This document shows positions 1 to 11,753 of a DNA stretch of 64,000 nucleotides, one piece after another; position 1 is the first letter of the stretch, and every line of letters starts with the position of its first letter. Location of the stretch: assembly GCF_020283565.1 (NCBI RefSeq), contig NC_060065.1:31732409-31796408 (forward strand), written 5' to 3'. The translations under genes were made by a program, and so were the position numbers. The notes beneath the pieces were generated by a model. It did not search any database. It was not told the origin of the DNA and saw only the letters and a program-made list of their open reading frames with translations. This stretch comes from Trifolium pratense. Lineage: Eukaryota; Streptophyta; Magnoliopsida; Fabales; Fabaceae.

Positions 1-994
1 AGCTTGGGCAGCTGCCAAGGATTCTAACATGACGAAACCCGAGGTAAAATTTATGGTCTCAGGACGTTTCCTTACCAGCACATTGCTGTGACATAATGTA
101 TGGCAGTATGCAGCTTAACTAATTTCCTTTATCTATAATGTTTTAATCCTGCCCGATTTATTTTAAAGGGTGATAAGAGAGATTGCATTTTGGGGATTAT
201 AAGAAGCAAACAAGTTAATACTATACTGATATGTTTACACAAAAAGTCAAGGGAATGTGGGACGACAGGAATCCACTGCTCACAAGCTACAATAGTTGTT
301 AAATTTTTTCTTGTGATGCATGATGATTTGAAATACTTCACAATTTCACATGCATCACATTATTACATAATATGAGGATCTTGTTGATTGAATATAATAT
401 AGGATGTCCAATTTGACCTTGTTCATTAAACAAATATTCTCATTCAAGATTATGTTCTATTTAGCTATATGTTATACGGAAAATATTCCCCCATTATACA
501 TTACTTGCTATTGCAATTTAGATTGTAATTTGTAAAGCATAACATTCATTTGCAGGTAAAAGACATCCTCTTTCATTTATACCAGACCACAGTGGCAAAT
601 CTTCAGAGAAATATTCCAAAAGACGTTCGAATAGTCAAATATCTTATTCAAATTGAGGATCCTGAGGAGCAGTTATCCGCCCTTAAAGATGCATTTACAC
701 CTGGAGTAGAACTTGAAGGACCCGATGTGGATAGTTTGTATACGTACGTCATACATGTATTACATATGTGAATACAAATTATCTCGAAATAGATAGAATT
801 CAGTGCGATAATTTCTTCTTAATATCCTTTTCAGGACACCAGAGAAGCTTCACATGTGGGTAAAGTCTGTGGTGGATGCTTATCATTTGAGCAAAGAAGG
901 TACCCTCCTTAGGGAAGCAAGGGATATGATGAGTCCAGAAATCATCAAAAAATTGGAGATGTTACAGAAGGTTATCGAAAGGAAATTCATGTGA
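1..994 (+). CDS. C-terminal part of a chloroplast protein like Arabidopsis At4g37920 (5' end outside window)
   Basis: Three exons can be joined in frame: <1-43, 556-743 and 835-994. The introns are GT-AG (44-555 and 744-834). The spliced reading runs AWAAAKDSNMTKPE, then VKDILFHLY, then SLYT joined to TPEKLHMWVKSVVDAYHL, and ends ERKFM before TGA at 992-994. From memory this matches the C-terminus of the conserved plastid protein At4g37920, sometimes described as endoribonuclease E-like. Its biochemical role is not settled and no catalytic motif is visible in this part. The N-terminus, including any transit peptide, lies to the left of the window. The exon junctions fit the family well, so gene structure is more certain than function. 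Confidence 0.8.
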
Positions 995-1548
995 ATACGA
1001 GGGTGGGAAATGTACTAAGGTGGTTTTCGTACTCTAAAACATAATGATGTGCATGAGATTCTGGATATGTCCATCAAGTGCAGGACCAGATTTACAACAA
1101 TGCTGCTCTAAATAAGCGCCTATATTCTGGCTAGTGTTTCGAAACTTTCCAAAAATTTCACCAGAGTAAGTTGAATCCGGGGAAAAATTTAGACAACCAT
1201 CAAGATTGTAACATCAAAAGTTAGGTTAGGTTATTTTCTTTTTTTTACTAAATGACTTTGAAATTTAAGTAGGTGATTGTGTCCTTTGCAGAATATTACA
1301 TGGTAGACTCAAGAAATACTACATATCCACTAAACTTCAGTCTTGTCCAGGTCTCTTATGTTATTATATATTTGTAAATAAAAAAAAATTCAAATTTTGT
1401 CCCTTTAAAATTTCAAAATTTACAAATTGATCCTTATAAATTATAAAATTTTGCTAATCAATCTCTAATTTGTTAAATTTTTTAAGAATGAATAATTTGA
1501 TTGTCTAAGTAATTTTATTCCTAAATATTATTCCTATAACTTGATAGC

Positions 1549-2080
1549 TTAATTAGCAGTAATAGAAAGCAAATAAATGAACAAATTGAATAAAGTTGAG
1601 AAAGGAGTTGGAGTTTCGTATGAGACCAGTCATAGTAGTAGACCCAAAAAGAGCCACTTGTTGGAGTCAATAATTACTTGCTCTTCGTCTTCGGTAAAAT
1701 TTGCACGACCGAAAGCTATCTTTCGATAGATGAAGGGATATGTGAGGATTCCGATCGGGCGATAAAGATCAACCATATAATTACTTACACTTTAAACCCA
1801 ATCCCCAATAGTTCAATTGATTCAAAGTCATCTTTAATACTCAAAATAGTTCAATTGAAATGTTAGATGAGTTGATATATGCTAATTTCTTTATGTGTAG
1901 TGTAGCTCAAATTATCACCCGCTAATAATTAGCAGGTATAGAAACCAAATAAATTCAAAAAAATAGAATAAATTTGTAAAAAGGAGTTGGAGTTTTGTGT
2001 GGTACTAGGCTACTAGTGATAGTAATAGATACTAGAAGTGCCACTTATTGTAGTCGATAATGACTTTGTTCTCTCAACTC
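1549..2080. repeat. Two diverged copies of a ~150-bp segment, about 370 bp apart
   Basis: The stretch at about 1555-1690 (AAAGGAGTTGGAGTTT..., then GCCACTTGTTGGAGTC) recurs at about 1925-2075 (AAAGGAGTTGGAGTTTTGTG..., then GCCACTTATTGTAGTC). Both copies begin at a run like AATTAGCAG. No coding sequence is seen. The rest of 995-2480 is AT-rich intergenic DNA that includes the 3' UTR of the upstream gene, with nothing else recognisable. Confidence 0.55.
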
Positions 2081-2484
2081 AATTTCTAGTATGGGACTAG
2101 CAACATATGATTTCATTGGATCACATAAAACCTTACCCTCCAAATTCCCTTAATCTGATGGAGTTTTATGTTTATGTTTACTAATATACATGTCTTTTCT
2201 GACTTGAGTTTGGCTTACATCAATGTAATAGTCACTTGTATTGGAAAATTTTGTCCGGTAAGTGTCTAGTTTTTTCATAGTTTGGCCTGCCCCCTTGCTT
2301 TACTTTCTCAAATAGAAGTGGGTGGAAGGAAGGGATAGTCCAGTGCATGAAGAAGATCCTTAAACTAGTAAAAATCTGTAAGAAATACCTATGATACGTA
2401 AAAGTTGTTTTCTAGATGTTTTTTTATCAGAATGTGTTTTATTTTATACACTGACTTTAAGTTTTTTATTTTATTTTTGGGATA

Positions 2485-2650
2485 ATCCTCTGCGTGCAAT
2501 TGCAAAAACTAATATATCGATCCTTGTGAGTCTTAAATAGATGGCAAACTCTCTTTAAGAGTATTAGTGATGTTGCATGTTCAAGCCGAAGATCAAATCC
2601 AAAACTTTAATTAAGTTAGAAAAGACTCATATCATCTCGTTTAAACACAA
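2485..2650 (-). mobile_element. Old tRNA-derived SINE, same family as 55175 and 63350
   Basis: Read on the minus strand, this contains GATGATATGAGTCTTTTCTA, a B-box-like stretch near TTGATCTTCGGCTTGAACATGC, TTAAAGAGAGTTTGCCATC and GCACGCAGAGGAT. The copies at about 55175-55330 and 63350-63510 show the same blocks in the same order on the plus strand. The layout fits a tRNA-derived legume SINE. It is degenerate and target duplications were not found. Confidence 0.5.
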
Positions 2651-2939
2651 TGTGTGTTCAAATATACATAGAAAAATGGAATAGAAAAAAAAAAAATACA
2701 TAGAAATTATATAATTAAATCAATCAGAATTACTCTATTACCAAAAAAAAAAAATCATTCAAAATCATGTTGCGTAAATAGTTAATGAATTTCAAGATAT
2801 TGTTATATTCATTAATAATTTGAGCTTTTTTTTTTTTTTTATAAACAATGGATGAATGTCTATTAATATTTAATAAGGAAATATTAAGAGCACTGCAACC
2901 CTTACAAAAAAAATGTTTTAGATGCTTTATAAGCAATCT

Positions 2940-3790
2940 AAAGGATTTGTACACCAATTGATAAAGCATCATTAAGCACCGGTTTGATTCCCTGTAACAG
3001 TCCTTCCAGCTCTGTCAATTCTTCTGCTTCTGCACTAGATAGATCCCTCGTCCAGTCCCATCCGCCTCCCTCCCATAGGCCTATGTTGTTAACCATGACA
3101 TTCTTGTTGTGTGCAATACAAAATAAGTGAGGAAACTCAAGGCAAAGTGGAATTCCTCCAATCCATTTCTCTTGCCAAAAATTGATCGAAGATCCATTAC
3201 CCAACACATTACTAACATTAGAATTGAACCATCCGACATTACATTCTCTCGTTCCTCCAATAGAACAAATATTCCTCCACTATATCGATTCATTCCTTGC
3301 AACGATCCCCTCGTTCCTACATGTTATGTTACTTGGAAAAGGGCCGTATATAAAATTAAGCAAATCAAACCATATACGGCTTATCTATCATTTAAACACC
3401 TTCATTTCCACTTGCTTAGAAGAACGTGATTGAATAACTCGAGACTTTTAACTCCTGGTCCACCTTTATTTTTTGGTGTACAAACCTTCTTCAAACTTAT
3501 CCAACATAATTTTATGTTCTCCAAAGTTCAAACCACCATCCTAAAGAAAGTTGCGTTGAATATGAATGATTTGATTCACTATCTTAACCGGTGCTTTGTA
3601 AAAAGAGAATAAATAGAATGGTAAACTAGATAGCACATAATTAACCAACATTACACGTCCTCCAATAGATAACAAATGATCTTTCCAACTAGATAATTTG
3701 GATTCAAGTGAATCTATAATTGCATTCCAAGTAGCACATTTCATGGCATTCGCCCCTGCCATTATTCCCAAGAACCAAAAGGGAATACTA
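2940..3790 (-). mobile_element. Degenerate LINE (non-LTR retrotransposon) ORF2 fragment
   Basis: Minus-strand frames carry typical plant LINE ORF2 text. Near 3541-3771 is NAIIDSLESKLSSWKDHLLS followed by GGRVMLVNYVLSSLPFYLFS, which is the region after the reverse transcriptase core. Near 2938-3207 is MLGNGSSINFWQEKWIGGIP, the linker before the zf-RVT zinc knuckle. The pieces are in different frames with stops between them, so the element is dead. No endonuclease or RT catalytic YADD motif is present, so it is a 5'-truncated or eroded copy. Confidence 0.85.
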
Positions 3791-4171
3791 TCAATAATTT
3801 GAGCTTCTAAACATAATTAAATAGCATTATTTGAATGAAGATAATAGTCCAAATTTCTCATCTTTTGTTGTCTCACTTTTTGTCAAAATAAAATAAAAGT
3901 TTAATGTACATGTTAACATAGAAAGAACAATACTCTTAAAAATATAAGGTGGAAGTTCGAATCCAATAAAAAATTTAATTACTTGGTCATTTACCGTCAC
4001 CATAAATTTGTCTTTTCAATTAATTTTTGTGTCTAAATTTTTTATGCAACATCCTTGATTCCTTGTAAATTGTAATGTTAGTAAGTAAAAAACCAATTTA
4101 AATTTTTTTAAACATAAGAAATGAAATTAAAACCTAAAATAAATTTAAGGGATATGCGATTAAATCTAAAA

Positions 4172-5058
4172 TAGAGGGTGTATTAGATTGAAATTTCATG
4201 GGATTTTAAAAGATTTTTTTATGACAAAAAAATCTTGAGGTATTCAATCAAGACTTTTACAAAAGTTCAATAAATCTTGTGGTATTCAATTAAGACAAAC
4301 ATGATTTTTTTTCCAGTGCAACAAAATTCGTTGGTATTCAATTGAGATTTGTTACTACTTTTAAAATGTTTATTGATATTCAAAAGTCTATCGATTTTGA
4401 TGGATTCTTCTTTGGAATGGATTTTGAGAGACTTTTTAGTGAATTTTGAGCTACAAAAAGTATTTCCTCATATCATTAGATTTTGATGGATTCTCTTTTT
4501 TTTTTAATTCCTTTCACATTCCCTTATTTTTCTATTTCATGTTTCCTAATTATCTCATGTTTTTTATAATCGTTTATTTTCTCTCTACATCTCTATCACG
4601 TTTCCTCTTCATGGTTGACATGCTACCATAGATAGTGTCACCTTTATATTAGTATTCCCATCATCAATAAAAAAAATCTATTAAATACCCATTGTGAATC
4701 ATGTTTATACCTTCTTCCACCGTCAAAACAGGGAGTACCGATAGAGAACCTCCATGACTCCATCTTTGATAAAAAAAAAATCACTACTGATAACAAAAAA
4801 GAGAAAAAATTTTAATTTTTTTAAACAAAATTGCTGCATTTAATTTTAAATTCAATGTCTTTTAAAATCCAATAAATCCATAAAGTTTTCAAAATCCTAT
4901 AAAAATCTTACCATATAAATCCATTGAAATTCAAATTAAAAATCTTAATAGTTTTTTAAAATCCTAAAAGTCATTAAAATCATGCACAATCTTTTAAAAT
5001 CCACAAGACTTATTTATGCAAAAATTATCTTTCAAAATCCTAATCAAATACACCCCTA
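4172..5058. mobile_element. 887-bp non-autonomous MULE-type TIR element with perfect 9-bp target duplication
   Basis: The left end TAGAGGGTGTATTAGATT is inverted at the right end as AATCAAATACACCCCTA. Both are flanked by the direct repeat AATCTAAAA (4163-4171 and 5059-5067), a 9-bp target duplication typical of Mutator-like elements. The interior is AT-rich with many imperfect repeats of AAAATCC/GGATTTT and carries no transposase reading frame. A small AT-rich ORF at 4446-4631 lies inside and is not a credible gene. Confidence 0.8.
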
Positions 5059-5140
5059 AATCTAAAATAAAATTACTAACGTTCTTGCGGACTCTCTTCT
5101 CTAGCCGTCTGTTTGTGTTTGAGGTAGGAGCAGAAAGGTG

Positions 5141-6383
5141 ATGACGTCAGTCTCTGGTTCGATGATTGATTTGGATCTGAAGAATGAGTTGAGGGGTCAT
5201 GAAGTCGCCATAGTCGAACTCAAAAACCTTCCTTCTCAAAGAGTCAGTAACATAACCTCTTCTTCTTCTCATTTCATGCTACTGTATTATTCACCCCAAT
5301 TCAATACATGCTTAGGATTAGGGTTAGGGTTATTTCCAAAATCAAGTTTATGAATAATCTATTTCTATAGCATGATATAATATAGAGTCAAAATTGTTTT
5401 TGTATGACCTATAAACTATCTTGGAGAAGAGAACTTCTGGAAATAAGCTTAAAACAACTTATGAACATGTTATAGGCTGGTATGGATTTGACTTATTTTT
5501 CATTGACAAAAATTGTATCTTTAAAAATTGTTTCATCATAAACTACCTTGAAAAGCTTATAGTAATACATAAAAACTTATTTATTTGCAGGCATAAGTTC
5601 AAAAATAAGTCAAATAATAAGCTGTTTGCATAAACTCAAAAATAATACATAAAAACTTATATTACATAAGTTGTTTGCATAAGCTCAAAAATAAGCTAAT
5701 CCAAACGGGGCCTAAGTCAATCCAAACGGGTCCAGTTGTTTTCGTTAGTTCTTCGAAACAGTATTACAAGGGCTTATGCTAGTAGATAAACTCAAATAAG
5801 TCGTCCTGTAATTGTAGCTCGGTTGCCAGAGATATTATTGGAGGGGTCGGGGTTCGGATTATCCAACAAAAAAACTCAAACAAGTCAATTCAAACATCCC
5901 CTAACATGAGAACTTTTGAGATTAAGTTAATGACAAAACTAGTATCATTGTTCATGTGCGCATGTTTACTCTTCCGTTATTTTTCTATGTTGTTATTCTT
6001 TTTCCTTGCTATGAATGAAATATAGGGATTCCTTTAATTTTTCCCTTCCCCAACTCTTTCTTGACAAAGAAAGGGTAATCTTCTTTGTTATAATTGTTTA
6101 TAGGGTTGATAATAATCATAAAGAACCTCCTTTTCTTAATGTAGACTGTCTATCAGAAAAATGGAAACCTGTTTTTTCGTACAACCGTCCAAACAGCAAT
6201 AAACACTGAGCAGAGTAAGATTTCCTTACCTTTGACATTTTCATTTATTTTAGAAGAAAAGAAGAAACATGTGCTTTAATGTGGCAAACAATTCTGCTAA
6301 CATTTTCTCCCTGGAATTTTTGTTGGCTAGAACAAGTTGATTCAGCCAAAGCCAAGCTAAAGAATCTGAATGTTTCATCATAG
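5141..6383 (+). CDS. Small prefoldin-like protein, 74 aa, three exons
   Basis: Exons 5141-5242, 6145-6214 and 6331-6383 join in frame across GT-AG introns (225 nt in all). The product begins MTSVSGSMIDLDLKNELRGH, continues TVYQKNGNLFFRTTVQTAIN and ends EQKQVDSAKAKLKNLNVSS. From memory this resembles a short conserved plant protein annotated as a prefoldin chaperone subunit family member (Arabidopsis AT1G49245 type). The predicted role is helper or co-chaperone; no direct functional evidence is visible. The charged, heptad-like C-terminus fits a short helix. Start at 5141 is chosen because it is the first ATG in frame and yields a family-like N-terminus. Intron 1 (5243-6144) contains a MITE. 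The gene is too fragmented to appear as a long open frame. Confidence 0.75.
5435..5720. mobile_element. AGCTTAT-rich MITE in intron 1 of the prefoldin-like gene
   Basis: The sequence has many ATAAGCTT/AAGCTTAT and ACTTATG blocks and ends with AAGCTAATCCAAACGGGGCC. That end matches the ends of related elements in introns at 17385, 26843, 44065 and 58188, which read ...TTTATCCAAATAG or TGTTTGGATAAAC. A duplication within the element repeats AACTCAAAAATAATACATAA. The exact left boundary is unclear. Confidence 0.5.
5805..5880 (+). mobile_element. Possible SINE remnant
   Basis: GTAGCTCGGTTGCCAGAG resembles a tRNA A box and GGTCGGGGTTCGGATTA a B box, followed by a short A run. It is short and lies in intron 1 of the prefoldin-like gene. 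The target duplication was not identified, so this is tentative. Confidence 0.35.
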
Positions 6384-6869
6384 TCATATATGCTAGAAGA
6401 ACTCCTGTGGTTTAGTAGAAATGTGGAATTTTCGTTGAGATGTGGATCGAGGGCAATAACGATATGTTATCACTTAGAGACTTCATCTTTTTTGGACCTA
6501 GGCATTGTAAATTTTATAATTGCATTTACTCCAATGAAATTGTTTCTGGGCTGCAAAATGAACCTGTCATGAATACATTGAAATACTTAACCTGCCTTTA
6601 TGAATTTTTTCCTACTTAATGTTCCTTCTGCATCATGGTGGTTGAGTTTTATTTTTTTATTTGTGTTTTGATTGCTTGTTTCACATTCTATCATTGTTGT
6701 GCAATTCATGACACAATGTAGCTTTGACGAAATTGTCTGCACTTAGTTCACATATAAAAGGTAGATCTGATCATGAGAGAACCGAGAGGAAGCAACTATT
6801 GTGGAACACATTTCACCTAGCACCAAATCACATTCACAATACATACTAAAAAATTACTACACCAAAGAA

Positions 6870-7225
6870 GTCATCTCAATCTCATTATTCTAACCCCGAA
6901 ATGATGGAGTTTTACGGCCACGATCATAGCATAGGCATACAAAATGTGTTTTGAATTAAGGTCATAGATGACGATGGTGAGGATTTTGATTGATATATCA
7001 AGATTTCTATTGTGCCGCCATTCTTACCAAATTATCATGACTCGTCATCATACTCAATCTCATTATCCTAGCCCTGAAATGATAAGTCTTACAGCCATGG
7101 TCATAGCATAGGCATACATAATTTATTTCAAATTATGGCCATAGATGACGATGAGGATTTGGATTGATATATCAGGATTTCTATTGCGCCGCTATTCTTA
7201 TCAAATTATCATGACTCGTCATACT
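6870..7225. repeat. Two-copy tandem duplication, period about 176 bp
   Basis: CTCAATCTCATTAT starts at 6877 and again at 7053. Both units then carry CATAGCATAGGCATACA, CATAGATGACGATG, GATTGATATATCA and CAAATTATCATGACTCGTCAT in order. The units differ at several positions, so the duplication is not very recent. No coding sequence is seen. Confidence 0.8.
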
Positions 7226-7494
7226 TGTTTCCTTGTGTACTTTCTATAGAATTGACCTTTGTTAAACGTTTATTCTGCCAAATAATGGTTGTTGTTCTCA
7301 ATGCGTTTCAGGAGTGGCTATTAGCCATTCTAAGTGAGAGTGTGAAACTAAGATGATAGTTTCTGAGATTTGTAAATGACAAAACTAGAATCATTGTTTT
7401 TGTGTTCATGTTTACTCTTCACATCATTTTGCTAGCTATGTTATTATTTCTTTTTCCCTGCTATGAAACAAAAAATAAGGGATTCTTTTCTTCG

Positions 7495-7815
7495 TTTTTT
7501 TTTTTGGAAATAAAGAGGGCCGAAGCCCAAGAGAGACATGGTAGCTAACCCTTCCGCACATCGGTTTGCTTCACGATAAATGTGGTTTAACTTCGCTTCC
7601 TAATCCAGCTCCATCATTAGTCGAAGATCTTCTAATACCCACCCCCCACCACCACACACACACACACACCACCACCACCACCACCACCACACACACCCCA
7701 CCTCCACTATGAAAGCATTACATTTTCCTATATATTTGGTGAAACCCCTTAAACATTCCTTCTCTGCTCTGCGCAACAAACCACCATTTCTGTTGAACTT
7801 GCACCGTCCGTATTT
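7495..7815 (-). mobile_element. LINE RNase H-domain fragment interrupted by a simple repeat
   Basis: Minus-strand text includes GFTKYIGKCNAFIVEVG near 7690-7740 and, in a second frame, NHIYREANRCAEGLATMSLL near 7515-7590. These are the start and end of the RNase H-like (RVT_3) domain at the C-terminus of plant LINE ORF2. The middle of the domain is replaced or expanded by a (CCA)n/(CA)n tract. It sits inside copy B of the local duplication. Confidence 0.75.
7638..7697. repeat. Compound (CA)n / (CCA)n microsatellite
   Basis: The tract CACCACCACACACACACACA followed by repeated CCA and then CACACA spans about 60 bp. On the minus strand it would encode runs of Trp or Cys-Val, a sign that the surrounding frame is not coding. 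Confidence 0.85.
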
Positions 7816-8747
7816 CTTGACCAAGGAAGAGGAATCTTTGTGTTAGGCTTGACAACAATCATAATTTCCTTGCTGGTGTTTAGTAGAAATGTTGCACTTT
7901 CCAGTCAGATGAGGACAACAAGGACAATTTCATTTTCTTAAGATGTTAGGTCCTAGATACTTTAATTTACATAAAATGCATCACTCCAATGATATTGTTC
8001 TTGGCTGCAAAATGAATGTCTCGTGAATACATTAAAATACCTGACCAACATTTATGACTTATGTCCTTCATGGTCCTTCCGCATCATCATGGAAGTTGAG
8101 TTTTATCCTTTAACTGTGTCTTGATTGCCTGTTTGTCATTCTATCATTGTTGAGCAATTTTTGACACAATGTAACTTTTTTTAACGATAAAAGGGATTTG
8201 ATCCTCTTTTGCTGTTTGTGTCCAGTCTTCTCTCCTTTTCTTAATCCAACGGTTGTTGATTCACTAAGGAAAAAAAAATAGAGAAAAAGATAAATGAATG
8301 GCTGGGATGAAGGCAAATGAATAACACGAGGGAAAAGGCTGGAGCAGATCCAAATTCCGATAAAAGATTTAGATTAGTGGGGATCCGGATCCTATACTGC
8401 GGTGTCTCTCCTGCTATTTATTCTGCTAAAATCTCAATCTTTGTTCTCTTTTTAAGACAGTTTTTTCAATTTTATTTTATTTATTTAAAATCACTTAGCC
8501 GTTGGATTAGCAGAAGATATAGTGCTTGAGATGATCCAATTTCGATTAGTGGAGGCACACTCCATATATAAGTTCAGAGGTAGATCATAAGAGAAAAGGA
8601 ATTGTCGCAAAAAGAAGATTAGTCAATAATAATTTTTTGGTCATTTGCATGTCACAAAGAGGGAAATAACTTAAAAAAAGATGCAACAAAAATAAGGAAT
8701 AAAACAACTAAAATAACAATAACAATAAATAAATAGTAGATAGAAGA

Positions 8748-9480
8748 TGTTGAGAGCAATTATTATTAGAGATATAGTTGATTGTTCTAGTTACTACTTA
8801 GTTAGCTTATAAATAAACTACTTAAAAAAAAACTTATAAATAACTTTTACACAAGTTATTTGTACTTAATTTTTTCATTTTTGTAATTTTACTCATTACC
8901 ATTAATACAAGAGTTTTCTAATTTCATTTCTACTTCTTTCAAGAATGTATGTTTCTTAACATGGTATCAGAGTATATTTGATATTCACCTTGAAGAAAAC
9001 TCTCCGCAGCATTTTCTCAAGAAAATTCAAATTTCTTTTTCTTTCTCAGTTCATTTCAAATTTTCCTTTCTTTTATCGGTTCTTTTTCACTAAATTTTCT
9101 GTTATAGTTTACCGAGAAAATCATTTTTTATGATTCTCATATTCATATACTCTCCTCCATTGATTTTGGTTCCAAATATTCAATTCATCTTCAATCCATT
9201 TTTCGTTTCGACATTCCATTCGATCGTCTTTGCTTTGTTTCGATTTGTTTCTGCTTGCCTTCGCATACGATTCTTGCAATTCATGTTCGCTCCAACTCCG
9301 TTTTGTGATTTTACTTTATCGCCACTTTTGTTTGCGTGTCTTTCCCCTAAATTTTAGGGATTTTGATTCATGATTCAGATCGGAGAGTCCCTGTTTCTAT
9401 ATCATTCTCTGCGTCTTTTCATTTGTTTCGTCATCTTCCAAGATCTGAATCTTGATTCCGACTACGGGTGCCTATGATCA
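8748..9480 (+). mobile_element. Copia-type LTR with primer-binding site and leader; 3' half missing
   Basis: A 214-bp block at 8748-8961 begins TGTTGAG and ends TTAACA (TG...CA ends). It is followed at once by TGGTATCAGAG (8962-8972), the initiator-Met tRNA primer-binding site used by Ty1/copia elements. A T/C-rich untranslated leader follows to about 9480. No gag-pol frame and no second LTR were found to the right, so this is a truncated element or a recombination remnant. The reading frame at 9130-9357 lies in the leader and is not a credible gene. Confidence 0.65.
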
Positions 9481-11446
9481 TAGTGACATAGATCATACAA
9501 ATTGGATAGAAAGAGAGCATAGTCATACTCATGAGGTAAAAGTTCATAAGAGATTATATTTGATTAATAAAAAATAGTGAAAATAATACAATAGTGACTT
9601 TTATATAGAACAATTTTGTACATTAACCAATTAACTAGTAATAACCAATTTTAACAAACTAATGAAAATTCTAATTAACTAATGAAAGCTCTAAACTAAC
9701 TTATTTCACAAAAATTGACTTTATAACTTTAAGAAATAAAGTTCAAATTATGTACGAGACAATTTCTAAAATTATATGTTTAACCATTTTCTCATAAAAT
9801 ATGATATTGTACCCAATATATTTGGGATAAAAACACATACAGCAGGTTTTTGTCCATAAAATAAAGGTTAAATAAGTTTCTAATTCTTATAAATATTTAA
9901 ACTTTTAATTTTTTGTCCTTAAAATAATTTCAACAAATTTTATCATCTCAAATATTTTCCATCACGACTTTTATTAAAAAAAATTATACACTAAAAATAA
10001 AATTTAAAATTTTTATAAGAACTAAAAACTTATTTAACCGTAAAATAATAATATTTATACACAAAACTATATGAATATTTTTTTTTTCTGTCAATAATGA
10101 CTAATCTCTGTCGGAGAACCTATATAGCGCACAAAGTGAGTTCTCTCCTGCCAACTGAATTTCTCCATAAGCATGAGACATAAATCGAATCTCTAACCAC
10201 ATGCTTAAGGGGACCAAGACTCTTATCATTTGAACCAATTCATTGTTGTTCATGAATATATATTTATTATTTATAAATTAGTTTAAAGTATAATTTTCAA
10301 TACACTTCAAATTAAACCAACTAAAATTTTAGCAATGAGAGCCAGCTATTGAAACCAATCACAATTCTTTTGGTTCTCAATATATAATAATGTGTTTAGA
10401 TATTTGGTTCTCAATCATAATTCATTTCAAAAGAATGCTGCATTCTAGGGGACGGGTCAAGCAATGATCTATATTTAACACCAAATTAAAGAATAAAGAG
10501 AGCCTAAAAAGGATTTAGTGGCCTTGTTGGGTCACTCCTGAGGAGTGTGGTGTGGAGTTAACGTCATTACGATTTTGACTCATGTTGTTTAGTGAAACAA
10601 ACATATTATAAAAAAAAAAAATAATGTATATACTTTCCAACACTAAATTAAATAATTTTTCTAAACAAAGGTATTGTTAACATTTCTATAAAATAATAGT
10701 AGTAATGTTGGCGTCAATCAAGCAACAACAACCATGCAAGTTGATTGAATATTTAACTTAACCATGCTAACATCCTTACACCAATAATTTAGATCATGCG
10801 TCAGCAGATTTTTTTTTAGACACAATGTGTCAGCAAATATTGACATGTAGTATTAGCACTATAAAGCATAAAGCATTTTATTTTTTATGTTATTTTTAAA
10901 AGAAAAAAAATAATATATTGCTTGAAAAATATTAACAATACAATAGGCCACATTTGATAGGGATGGTATTCTTTTTATATTTGACCAAAAAGATAATGTA
11001 TATTCTTAATTATTTAACAAATTTTAACATGTTGAATTTGAGAATCCAATGAATATCGTGTTTGGACCACTTCTTTTTAACACTAGCTAGGCACCAACCA
11101 CCTCGTGATACCATTGGTGGAAGTGGAACTCTAACTATATAATAATCCGGTAAGAGTTTAAGATATGTTAAGTGAGTTGAAATTTTACATTGAATGAAAG
11201 ATTGACGTTGAGTAACATATAAGTAAGAGGAATCATAAATTCAATGCTTCAAAGTTTTGTTTTGTTTTAGATGAAAATGTTGTGTTCAATTTACTTTTGT
11301 AGTAGTTCTTAGCTCAATTATCTAATTTAGTTAGTGAGGTTCCTCTCATGTCTCAACAACAGAAACAAAATTTAAATAAACATAAACACGAGAGTGAATG
11401 GAGATTTACTCAATCGATAGAAAACAACCAAAGGTGAACTTCATAA
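9480..11446. other. Intergenic AT-rich DNA without supported genes
   Basis: The stretch holds scattered homopolymers. Near 10090-10250 is a dispersed repeat: TGACTAATCTCTGTCGGAG ... CTAACCACATGCTTAAGG ... CTCTTATCATTTGAACCAA. A related block recurs at about 30785-30900 (CTGACCACATATTTAATGGG ... TTATCACTTGGATCAA). No exon-like open frames or RNA genes are seen. Confidence 0.5.
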
Positions 11447-11753
11447 GTATATGTTTGGTTTCAATTCTGGAGTAGCCAGAATTGATTCTGGACATGTAGA
11501 ATGGATTCTGACTTGTTTGGTTCCTCAAAAGTAGAATTGATTCTGCCTCCAGAATGGATTCTAATTGAAGCTAGAAATTGTAGCTTCTCATTCTAGAATT
11601 GATTTTTACACTCAAATTCTTTGTTCAACTCACTTTTGTATGAATATATCCAAACATAAATCAATTCTATCAAACTCAATTCTATTAAAATCAATTATGT
11701 CAAACTCAATTATGTCAAAATCAATTTTGTCCACCGCAAAACCAAACACATAC
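11447..11753. mobile_element. Harbinger-like MITE, 307 bp, 3-bp target duplication TAA
   Basis: Left end GTATATGTTTGGTTTC is inverted at the right end as AAACCAAACACATAC, with TAA directly repeated outside (11444-11446 and 11754-11756). The interior repeats AGAATTGATTCT and AATCAATTCTATCAAACTC many times. A small reading frame at 11565-11756 is just these repeats translated. The 3-bp TAA duplication suggests PIF/Harbinger origin. Confidence 0.7.

Larger units (their letters stand above)
5915..8175. repeat. Diverged segmental duplication: copy A ~5915-6740, copy B ~7365-8175
   Basis: Copy A and copy B share long collinear blocks. Examples are TGACAAAACTAG(T/A)ATCATTG (5931 and 7377), GTTTAGTAGAAATGT (6410 and 7879), GGCTGCAAAATGAA (6549 and 8004) and TCTATCATTGTTG (6688 and 8140). 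Copy A carries exons 2 and 3 of the prefoldin-like gene. In copy B the homology jumps from the intron block near 7855 straight to the block downstream of the stop codon near 7878, so both exons are absent. Copy B instead contains a LINE fragment near 7495-7815. Confidence 0.7.

Noticed and set aside
5311..5332. Short telomere-like run (TTAGGG-like, about three units)
   Set aside because: Too short for an interstitial telomere; lies in an intron and is easily explained by chance.
7600..7824. Minus-strand frame with runs of Trp and Cys-Val
   Set aside because: The runs are a translated CCA/CA microsatellite inside a LINE fragment, not a protein.
9130..9357. 75-codon hydrophobic frame
   Set aside because: It lies in the T/C-rich leader after a copia LTR; the hydrophobic text reflects pyrimidine-rich DNA.
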